This document shows, piece by piece, positions 26,242-33,200 of a stretch of 64,000 bases of DNA; the first letter of the stretch is position 1; the number at the start of each line of letters is the position of its first letter. The DNA comes from an uncultured Lachnospiraceae bacterium. GTDB taxonomy: Bacteria; Bacillota; Clostridia; Lachnospirales; Lachnospiraceae. The stretch spans positions 124,001-188,000 of the forward strand of contig CAJOMN010000002.1 of NCBI GenBank assembly GCA_905235745.1. Reading direction: 5' to 3'. Below the pieces are notes generated by a model. The model saw only the letters and a program-made list of their open reading frames with translations, was not told where the DNA came from and made no database searches. Position numbers and translations under genes: made by a program.

Positions 26242-26350
26242 ATAGGAGGGGCCCACGGAACGTGGGAAGACCCTGTCTGCACCGCGAGCCCCATTCTCCG
26301 AAGGAGAAATCAGATGGGCGAGCGTCCTTTTTCATGTAGATAGGAGGGGC
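26232..26350 (+). repeat. palindromic interspersed repeat, copy 2
   Basis: A unit of 98 bp bounded by a perfect 21-bp direct repeat (26232-26252 and 26330-26350, core ATGTAGATAGGAGG). Hairpin 1 is CCCACG-GAA-CGTGGG (26252-26266) and hairpin 2 is TTCTCC-GAA-GGAGAA (26294-26308). Then comes ATGGGCGAGCGTCC (26314-26327). The left end contains the stop codon of the upstream GTPase gene. The right end supplies the AGGAGG of the gene starting at 26352. A mini-ORF MGERPFSCR (26314-26343) ends within that ribosome-binding region. Confidence 0.9.
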
Positions 26351-26351
26351 T

Positions 26352-27260
26352 ATGAAAATAGCTTTGATCGGTGCCGGAGCCGTCGGCGCGTATTTCATAT
26401 GGGGATTCGGTAATGCCGATCCGGCAGATCGTGAATTTACCGTTGTTGCCGATAAAGAGCGATGCGAAAAGCTTGCAAAGAACGGCGTTAAGGTAAACGG
26501 CAAGGTATATCATCCCGCTGTAAAATCACCCGATGAGGCAGGCATACAGGATCTTATAATCATGGCCGTCAAAGGCAACAGCCTTGATGAAGCGATAAAG
26601 CTCCTGCCGCCGCTTACAGGGGAGAATACGGCAGTCATATCAATGCTAAACGGAGCGGATTCGGAAGAGAAGATAGCTGATGCGATAGGGAGCGAGCATG
26701 TTCTTCACTGCATCATATTGATAGCATCAAGAAGGGCAAACGGCGAGGTCGTGATCGATATGGATTATAATACGACCATATACTATGGCGCAGACTATCC
26801 GGTCGATCAGGAGAAAAAGCTAAGTGTTGTTGAACAGGCATTTGAAGGAACCGCGATAAATGCGGTCAGAAGCGCTGACATAATGCTCGATATATGGAGC
26901 AAGTACGCCAAGAATATATGCAACAATCTCCCGCAGGCGATAATAGGCGCCCCTGCAGCACTCTATACGAGAAGCGAGCATGGAATGTTCCTTGCCGACA
27001 AACTGTGGGCAGAGGTAAGAATGCTTGCAAAGCTTCGCGGTGTCGAGCTTCCGGAGAAGACAGGTATATACGAGTGCGCGGATTCATCGAGATATTCGAC
27101 GCTGCAGGACGTGGATGCACATCGCAGGACGGAAGTTGACAATCTGTGCGGGTATCTGCTTGAGATTGCGGCAGAAAACGGCATTCAGGTTCCTTATATC
27201 GAATATACCTATCATGCGATAAAGGCGATAGAAGAGAAGAATGACGGGATGTTTGACTAA
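26352..27260 (+). CDS. ketopantoate reductase-like (PanE/ApbA family) oxidoreductase
   Basis: NADP-dependent reductase of 302 residues. The N-terminal Rossmann fold starts MKIALIGAGAVGAYFIWGFG and continues with VVADKERCEKL and IIMAVKGNSLDEAI. The C-terminal helical domain has WSKYAKNICNNLPQAIIG (near 178) with the family's Lys/Asn pair, and a closing YCGYLLEIAAENGI-like segment (NLCGYLLEIAAENGIQVPY). The true 2-dehydropantoate 2-reductase or a relative with another 2-keto acid are both possible; no pan genes are adjacent. The ribosome binding site is the right end of repeat copy 2. Confidence 0.85.
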   Translation: MKIALIGAGAVGAYFIWGFGNADPADREFTVVADKERCEKLAKNGVKVNGKVYHPAVKSPDEAGIQDLIIMAVKGNSLDEAIKLLPPLTGENTAVISMLNGADSEEKIADAIGSEHVLHCIILIASRRANGEVVIDMDYNTTIYYGADYPVDQEKKLSVVEQAFEGTAINAVRSADIMLDIWSKYAKNICNNLPQAIIGAPAALYTRSEHGMFLADKLWAEVRMLAKLRGVELPEKTGIYECADSSRYSTLQDVDAHRRTEVDNLCGYLLEIAAENGIQVPYIEYTYHAIKAIEEKNDGMFD

Positions 27261-27281
27261 AACGGGAGTTTGTGGTAGTAT
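27253..27281 (+). promoter_or_regulatory. probable promoter of tRNA-Arg
   Basis: TTGACT (27253-27258, overlapping the preceding stop codon), 17-bp spacer, TAGTAT (27276-27281), about 12 bp before the mature tRNA. TATAAC at 27279-27284 is an alternative -10. Confidence 0.5.
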
Positions 27282-27293
27282 AACATAGTTTGA

Positions 27294-27367
27294 GTGTGTG
27301 TAGCTCAGCTGGATAGAGCGTCTGGCTACGGACCAGAAGGTCGAGGGTTCGAATCCTTTCACACACG
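27294..27367 (+). tRNA. tRNA-Arg (ACG)
   Basis: A 74-nt cloverleaf: acceptor GTGTGTG/CACACAC with discriminator G, D arm GCTC...GAGC, anticodon stem TCTGG/CCAGA with loop CTACGGA (anticodon ACG, read as ICG), and T arm GAGGG/CCTTT with TTCGAAT. CCA is not encoded. Confidence 0.96.
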
Positions 27368-27374
27368 TAAATGC

Positions 27375-27415
27375 AAAGCCCGAAATGCTGATTGAATCAG
27401 TGTTTCGGGCTTTTT
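27375..27415 (+). terminator. intrinsic terminator after tRNA-Arg
   Basis: AAAGCCCGAAA (27375-27385) pairs with TTTCGGGCTTT (27403-27413), followed by T residues. The loop contains a small secondary stem CTGATT/AATCAG. Confidence 0.9.
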
Positions 27416-27429
27416 GTGCCCGAAATAGA

Positions 27430-27460
27430 GGTGACAAAAAGAACCGTCCCTTTTGACACC
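27430..27460. repeat. REP-like inverted repeat, copy A
   Basis: A 29-31-bp imperfect palindrome with arms GTGACAAAA and TTTTGACAC around a GAACCGTCCC centre. A copy in the opposite orientation, differing at one position, lies at 29604-29632. The pair brackets the two-component operon. From memory, near-identical motifs are scattered through many Clostridia genomes. Confidence 0.8.
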
Positions 27461-27462
27461 TC

Positions 27463-27495
27463 TGTAATGTTTATGTAATGTTTGGGGCGTATAAT
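27463..27495 (+). promoter_or_regulatory. promoter with duplicated TGTAATG operator upstream of the LytS-type kinase
   Basis: TGTAATG at 27463-27469 and again at 27474-27480 (11-bp period), then a 9-bp gap and a perfect TATAAT (27490-27495). No recognisable -35 box is present; the heptamers occupy that region. The same arrangement precedes the giant surface-protein gene (29910-29943). The transcript would start at about 27502, so the mRNA may be nearly leaderless. Confidence 0.7.
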
Positions 27496-27503
27496 TCATT
27501 AGT

Positions 27504-28823
27504 ATGAGTAAGGATATCCGAAATATTAATCTGATATTTGCAACGGTCGGGTTTTCAATGTCAATCCTGGGACTGGTACATACGATGGTCGGACGCTTTG
27601 TTGACAGAAGAACAAAGTCTTTTTTTATTGCGCTATTCTCTGTTCTCAATGTGTATGTACTGTCTGTTCTTGTAAGGGAACTGACATATGATCATATGGG
27701 AACTGGCTGGGCTGCCTTCTCCCGTGTTCTGTTTCTGGTTCAGGGGATACTGGCAGCAACCATAACGATCATTATCACGGCCTTTATGCTGGATCAGTGT
27801 GGTATCAGGCCATATAAAGATAACGGGATGTTCCGGGCTGCTGTCATATTATATTTAGTATATGCAGTACTTCTTATAACCAATCTCTTTACGAAAAAAC
27901 TGTACTATGTTGATGATTTTAATGCTTACTCAAGGAATGAATGGTTTCCGGTTCTTGTAATACCTACGGCATTCATTATGCTCATCAATCTGGGTATTCT
28001 GTATCAGAACAGGGACAGGCTGTCTGCGTGGCAGAAGCGGGGGTTTCTTATCTATTCGCTGATTCCCCTGGTAGCAATGTTAATCCAGGCTTTTTTGTTC
28101 GGGGTTCATCTGATCGCTATTTCATCGGTAATAGCCGCCCTGTTTGCCCTGACATATATTATCTATGATCAGACGGAGCGGTATTACAGGATTGAGAGTG
28201 AAAATGACAGGCTCAAGATGGATATCATGCTTGCCCAGATTCAGCCGCATTTCCTGTTTAATTCTCTAACCACCATCAAAAATCTGATAAGAAACGATCC
28301 GGAAAGGGCGGAAGACGGGATCGCGCAGTTTAGAGATTATCTGCGGCACAACATGGATTCACTGACGATGGATACTCCCATACCTTTTGAAGATGAGCTG
28401 TCTCATGTTGAGGAATATGTATTCTTGCAAAAGCTAAGGTTCGGAGATGATATTGAAGTCCGTTACGATATTGAATACAGGGATTTCCGGATTCCGACCT
28501 TAACGCTCCAGCCGCTCGTGGAAAATGCCATTATTCACGGAATCCGCAAGAAGGAGAGCGGATGTGGGAAGGTTGTGATCAGTTCCAAAAAGGTGGGAGA
28601 TCACGTTGAAGTAAGTGTAACGGATGACGGCCCGGGCTTTAATGATGATGAGCGGTCCGATAACGGACGAAGATCCCATATGGGAATCAGGAACGTCAGG
28701 GAACGCATTGGCAGGATAACGGGTACGGATCTTAAGATCGAATCGGTAGACGGCATGGGAACATGCGTGACGATAACTATTCCCGAGGGGGGGAGAGGGA
28801 GAATTGCTGATATTTGTAGTTGA
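27504..28823 (+). CDS. LytS/YesM-type sensor histidine kinase
   Basis: Membrane sensor kinase of 439 residues. Six or seven membrane helices fill the first 225 residues, resembling a 7TM sensory module. The His_kinase domain carries the phosphoacceptor in MLAQIQPHFLFNSLTTIKNL (near 253). The ATPase domain has the N-box LQPLVENAIIHGIRKK and G-boxes VTDDGPGF and HMGIRNVRERI. It overlaps the next gene by 20 bp, forming a pair with the REC-SARP regulator. There is no Shine-Dalgarno before ATG 27504, and the -10 box lies only 9 bp upstream; the real start could be internal, but no good alternative is visible. Confidence 0.9.
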   Translation: MSKDIRNINLIFATVGFSMSILGLVHTMVGRFVDRRTKSFFIALFSVLNVYVLSVLVRELTYDHMGTGWAAFSRVLFLVQGILAATITIIITAFMLDQCGIRPYKDNGMFRAAVILYLVYAVLLITNLFTKKLYYVDDFNAYSRNEWFPVLVIPTAFIMLINLGILYQNRDRLSAWQKRGFLIYSLIPLVAMLIQAFLFGVHLIAISSVIAALFALTYIIYDQTERYYRIESENDRLKMDIMLAQIQPHFLFNSLTTIKNLIRNDPERAEDGIAQFRDYLRHNMDSLTMDTPIPFEDELSHVEEYVFLQKLRFGDDIEVRYDIEYRDFRIPTLTLQPLVENAIIHGIRKKESGCGKVVISSKKVGDHVEVSVTDDGPGFNDDERSDNGRRSHMGIRNVRERIGRITGTDLKIESVDGMGTCVTITIPEGGRGRIADICS

Positions 28824-29601
28824 TGACGAGGACAGAGTCAGAGAGGAAACTTTGGAGACAATACATAAAGCGGATCCTGCTGCCGAGATTACGGGGTTTA
28901 AGAGGGCGACGGATGCGCTTGAAGTAATAAAGAGCGGAAAGGTTGCCGATGTTGTGTTCTCCGACATAGAGATGCCGGGGCTGTCCGGACTTGAGTTCGC
29001 GGTAAAACTGAAGGAACTTGCACCTGATACGAGAGTTGTGTTTGTTACCGGATACAGAGAGTATGCGATAGAAGCATTCAAGATCAAGGCTCACGGGTAC
29101 TTGCTAAAACCGCTGTCGGTGGAAGCTGTACAGGATGAGCTTAAGTATATACCGGAAAAAGAGCCTGTCAGCCGGGACAAGCTGGTCGTAAAGTGCTTCG
29201 GACACTTTGATGTATTCTGGGACGGTAAGCCTCTCTTCTTTGCAAGAAGACAAAGCAAGGAACTGCTGGCATATCTGATAGACCGCGACGGCGCGGCCTG
29301 CAGCTCTTCTGAGATCGCACTTGCACTGTGGAAGGACGGATACGATACCAAGGCAGAACAGAACCGCATACGGGTACTTGTTAATGACCTTCGCAGCACT
29401 CTAAAAGAGATAGGATTGGAAGATCTGATAATACGTCAGCACAGGGATCTTGCCATCAGAAAGGATCTCGTAGACTGCGATTACTACAGGATGCTCGAAG
29501 GAGATATGGATGCGATCAATTCCTATCGCGGCGAATATATGATCGAATACAGCTGGGCGGAGCTGACTAATGCGAAGCTGTTCTTTAATGAAAAAGGATA
29601 G
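28804..29601 (+). CDS. response regulator with SARP/OmpR-like DNA-binding domain
   Basis: Regulator of 265 residues. The receiver domain (1-120) has acidic VVDDED, phosphoacceptor D54 (VFSDIEMPGL), Thr in FVTGYRE and Lys in GYLLKPLS. From about 130 the sequence FGHFDVFWDGKPLFFARRQSKELLAYLIDRDG...ALWKDG, then RIRVLVNDLRSTLKEIG, is the winged-helix pattern of SARP/AfsR-type activators, not LytTR. The start is TTG 28804 with GGGAGAGGGAGA upstream, overlapping the kinase. SARP proteins bind direct heptamer repeats with an 11-bp period next to the -10; exactly such repeats precede this operon and the giant gene downstream, so I infer these are its targets. Confidence 0.88.
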   Translation: MLIFVVDDEDRVREETLETIHKADPAAEITGFKRATDALEVIKSGKVADVVFSDIEMPGLSGLEFAVKLKELAPDTRVVFVTGYREYAIEAFKIKAHGYLLKPLSVEAVQDELKYIPEKEPVSRDKLVVKCFGHFDVFWDGKPLFFARRQSKELLAYLIDRDGAACSSSEIALALWKDGYDTKAEQNRIRVLVNDLRSTLKEIGLEDLIIRQHRDLAIRKDLVDCDYYRMLEGDMDAINSYRGEYMIEYSWAELTNAKLFFNEKG

Positions 29602-29603
29602 AA

Positions 29604-29632
29604 GTGTCAAAAGGGACGGTTCTTTTTGACAC
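29604..29632. repeat. REP-like inverted repeat, copy B
   Basis: Reverse-orientation copy of the palindrome at 27430-27460, with one substitution in the arm (GTGTC instead of GTGAC). It starts 3 bp after the regulator's stop codon and is followed by TTTTT, so it may also act as a transcription terminator. Confidence 0.8.
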
Positions 29633-29683
29633 TTTTTGATATGTAAGCGGATTACGTTCCGCCACCATTCACGTGGAGCGGAT

Positions 29684-29800
29684 ATGCTCGCAAAACTTCT
29701 CAAACAGCTTACTCCCGGAACCGACGAGTTCAACAGAGCGCTTAATGCCGCCGAGGAAGAACGCCGGGAACTGTACAAAAAATACAATATCTCTGTATAG
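29684..29800 (+). CDS. small hypothetical protein (38 aa)
   Basis: A short frame begins ATG 29684 with GGAG six bases upstream and encodes MLAKLLKQLTPGTDEF followed by a Glu/Arg-rich helix (NAAEEERRELYKKYNISV). The composition looks coding and a strong terminator follows 47 bp later. The frame is open further upstream to REP copy B, so it may instead be the 3' remnant of a longer gene. No family is recognised. Confidence 0.4.
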   Translation: MLAKLLKQLTPGTDEFNRALNAAEEERRELYKKYNISV

Positions 29801-29847
29801 TATTCACTCAATCCGCATATTATTTGTTCATAGATAGAAGAACAGAA

Positions 29848-29875
29848 ACAGCCGATGCTTTGTCGGCTGTTTTTT
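29848..29875 (+). terminator. intrinsic terminator
   Basis: ACAGCCGA (29848-29855) / TCGGCTGT (29863-29870), loop TGCTTTG, followed by TTTTT. It ends transcripts from the two-component operon before the promoter of the giant gene. Confidence 0.85.
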
Positions 29876-29909
29876 ATGTAAATTAAAAATTTAAAAAAAG
29901 TTTGAAAAC

Positions 29910-29943
29910 TGTAATGTTTGTGTAATGCACCCTGTGATATTAT
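29910..29943 (+). promoter_or_regulatory. promoter with duplicated TGTAATG operator upstream of the giant surface-protein gene
   Basis: TGTAATG at 29910-29916 and 29921-29927 (11-bp period), a 10-bp gap, then TATTAT (29938-29943). The block TGTAATGTTT[A/G]TGTAATG is shared, with one mismatch, with the promoter at 27463. A -35 consensus is lacking, consistent with dependence on an activator. Confidence 0.7.
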
Positions 29944-29949
29944 GTCAAC

Positions 29950-30201
29950 ATCTAAGGTGATGGAGGGACACCACCTGACAGATATTGTGGTATACGAAAT
30001 GGGGATTTGTGTACCATGTATTGTGAATTAATAAGGGGGAAGCATATCTTTCATGTTTCCCAACAGAATCATTTAAATACAGTTTAGTTTCGTTATTACC
30101 ATCGGGAATGTTTCGGCGGTGATTTTTGCTACGGTCAGGTTTTGAATAAACCCGGCCTAAGTTAGATATATCATACATGCATTTGAAGAAGGGGAGAAAG
30201 C
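29950..30201 (+). promoter_or_regulatory. long structured 5' leader of the giant surface-protein gene
   Basis: About 250 nt separate the predicted transcription start from ATG 30202. Several stems can be drawn: GGTG/CACC (29957-29973 region), TGGTA/TACCA flanking about 29987-30016, a nine-pair stem GGGAAGCAT/ATGTTTCCC (about 30037-30061), and GGTTT/AAACC inside GGTC...GGCC near 30136-30160. It matches no riboswitch I recognise (not the c-di-GMP-I consensus). A 23-codon frame starts at 30016 (MYCELIRGKH...) without a good ribosome binding site. Confidence 0.5.
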
Positions 30202-33200
30202 ATGAAGAAATTGACAAAGAAGCTTATAGCAGGTTTGGTTGCGTGCGCTACATTGATTGTATCGATGCCGTCACCGGAAATGGTATGGGCAGATGAGCCT
30301 GCGGTCGTAACAGAGCAGGCTGCTGAAAATACCGAGCCGGGAGCTTTGCAGACCGATGAGACAGTGTCCCAAATGCCGGAGTCTGAACCTCAGGCCGAAG
30401 TGACTGTGCCCCAGGTGCCGGAGCCTACCCTACAGCCGGAAGAGCCGGAGATACAGACCGAGGAGCAGGCGATACAGGATGAAGAGACGAAATCTCAGGC
30501 AGAGGAATCGGAGATTGAGGCGGAGGCAGCAGAGCCGGAAGATGAAGAGCCGGAGGAGATCAGCGAGACACATCTTGAGACCCAAACAGCCGGTGTGACC
30601 GTTAAGGTAGAAGCAGAGGCTGGAACATTTCCCGAAGATGTACAGCTTGTGGCAGAGGTTGCGGGAAGCGACGAGGAAAAGGAAGCAGCAGCGGCAGTAG
30701 ATGAAGTGCGCGCAGCTGACACAAACGTTGCCGCTTCATATACCTTTGATATCAAGATCGTGGATACCGATGGGAACGAGCTGCAGCCTGCAGAGGGCAA
30801 GACGGTAAACATCAGATTTGAACTCGGCGAGGCAGCGGATGCGAACCTTACGGCAGATGTATATCATATAGAAGAAACGGATACAGAATCAGCGACTGAT
30901 GAAACGGATATTGCATTAGAAGCAAAAAAGCTTGAATCGGAAACCAACAGGGATGAATCGTCCGTAACTGCTGTGACGGATGGTTTTTCGCTGTACACTG
31001 TTGAATTCACATACAATTCCCTTCAATATATACTTCCCGGTGGGGAGAAAATCGCACTATCAGCAATTCTTGAAAAACTGAATCTTACAGGCAGCGTGGA
31101 AGCTGTAGAAGTCAGCAATGAAGAACTCTTCTCCGCAGAAAATGAAAGTGGGGAATGGTTTGTCACATCCCACAAAGCATTTAGTACAACCGAATTGATG
31201 AAAGTCACGATTGATGGAGTTGTCTATGAGATAGTTGTTACCGATGAAAGCACTACAGTAAGCACTTGGAGCGCTTTGCAAGATGCTATAACGAATGCTT
31301 CAACTGGGGATACCATAACACTTGGGCAGGATATTACTGCCGAAAGCGGAGACAAAGCAATTGCCATTATTAAAGACGGTTTCAATTTAACCATCGACCT
31401 CGACGGACACATCATCAACCGGAATCTTTCATCAGATAATGCTAATAATGAGGGCCATGTATTTGATGTGAACAAGGGCACGGTTACGATCCAAAACGGA
31501 ACGATAACCGGAGGCTCCGATGAAAAAGGCGGCGGCATCGTCCTCAACGAAGGCGCGACGCTTACCACAAATAACCTCAATATAACCAATTGCCGTGCGA
31601 AGGAAGACGGCGGTGCCATCTACATAATCGGAAATGGTGAGCTTGAGATGACCGGCGGGAAGATATCAGGTAACACCGCTAAATCCGGTGGCGGCGGTAT
31701 CTCTATCGGGAGTGAAAACGGAACAGCCACGCTTACAGGCGTCACCATTGAGAACAATACAGCCAGCAAATGGGGCGGTGGCGGCCTTAACAATAAGGGT
31801 ACTGCCACTCTGAAAGGTTGTACCATCCAAAATAACAGCGCGGGAAATGAAGGCGGCGGCATCTATAACGGTGACCGTAATCTTGTTCTTGATAACTGTA
31901 CAGTTACAGGAAATACCGCATCGGGATCCGGCGGAGGCGGGATCTGCTGCTATGGTACTGTCAATATTAGTAATTCATCCAGTATTTCGAACAACACCTC
32001 AATAGATGGCGGTGGTATATATAACTATGGCTCCCTTACGTTAGATCATGTTACTGTCAGCGGCAACGAGTCGACCAAATACGGCGGTGCCGGTATTAAC
32101 AACAAAGGTACTATTGCAGCACTTACAAACTGTGAGATAACAGGCAACAAAGCCGTGGCATCCGGAGCGGGTATATACTCCGAAGGTAAAATCACTATTA
32201 CAGACAGCACAATTTCTAACAACGAAACCCAGTCATCCGGCGGCGGTCTTCGTGCATATGGCTGCGTCGCATCCCTGACACGCTGCACAATGGAGGATAA
32301 CAAGGCAGCAGATCACGGCGGAGCAATATGTGATGACAATTACGATGACAATTACGATGATAGTAATACTGTGTCAATCACCGGTGGTTGTACCATTAGC
32401 AATAACACGGCAGATGGCGGCGGCAGCGGAATATGGGTCGGAAGCAAGGGAAACCTCAGTATAGGTGGTGTCAATACCATTAATGGGAATGTAGTCACAG
32501 ATGTATATTTAGCTTCCGGCAGGACGATAACGATCACAGATGCACTGGAAGAAGGCTCGAATAAATCTCAGATAGGTATCATTCTGCAGGATCAGACAGG
32601 TGTATTTACTTCCGGATACGGTTCGAAGAATCCTGGCGGCGACCCCTTAGATTATTTTATTCCGGAGGCAGGCTGTTCTGCTATTCAGGATAATGGAGAG
32701 GCCAAGATACTCGCATCTTATTGGGGATATATTCAGAATAAGATCAATAATGCCGGGAATGGTGAAGTTATTAATCTTGACAGGGATGTCAAAGCAACAT
32801 CAGGTGATGTGTCTCTTAAAGTCGGTAGTGGAAAGACTGTTACCATAAACCTGAACAGTCATACACTTGACGGTGCGGGAGTTGTAGATAATGTTTTCAG
32901 TGTAGATGGCGGATATCTTACCATCAAGGACGACACCAAAGTCGGCAAAGTAACCGGAGCTAAAGAAGCTGGCGTTCATGTTACGCTCAATGGTAATTTC
33001 ACGCTTGAGGATGGTGGAGTTATCAGTGGCAACAGCGGCGGTGGAATCGAAGTCCTGTCAGGTACTGTTACGATAAAAAAAGGTGGAAGCATCACCGGAA
33101 ACAGTGCGGAAAACGGGGGAGGAATACAAATCTCCGGCGGCACGGTAAATATAGAAGCAGGTGCCCAGATCAAGAATAACAGCGCCGCAAACGGCGGTGG

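Noticed and set aside
30016-30087. 23-codon leader peptide before the giant gene
   Set aside because: It has no Shine-Dalgarno, no distinctive composition, and overlaps the strongest leader hairpin; kept only as a remark in the leader entry.
29950-30201. c-di-GMP riboswitch in the adhesin leader
   Set aside because: The conserved GEMM-I elements (CACGCACAGGGCAAACC-type core and tetraloop receptor) are absent.
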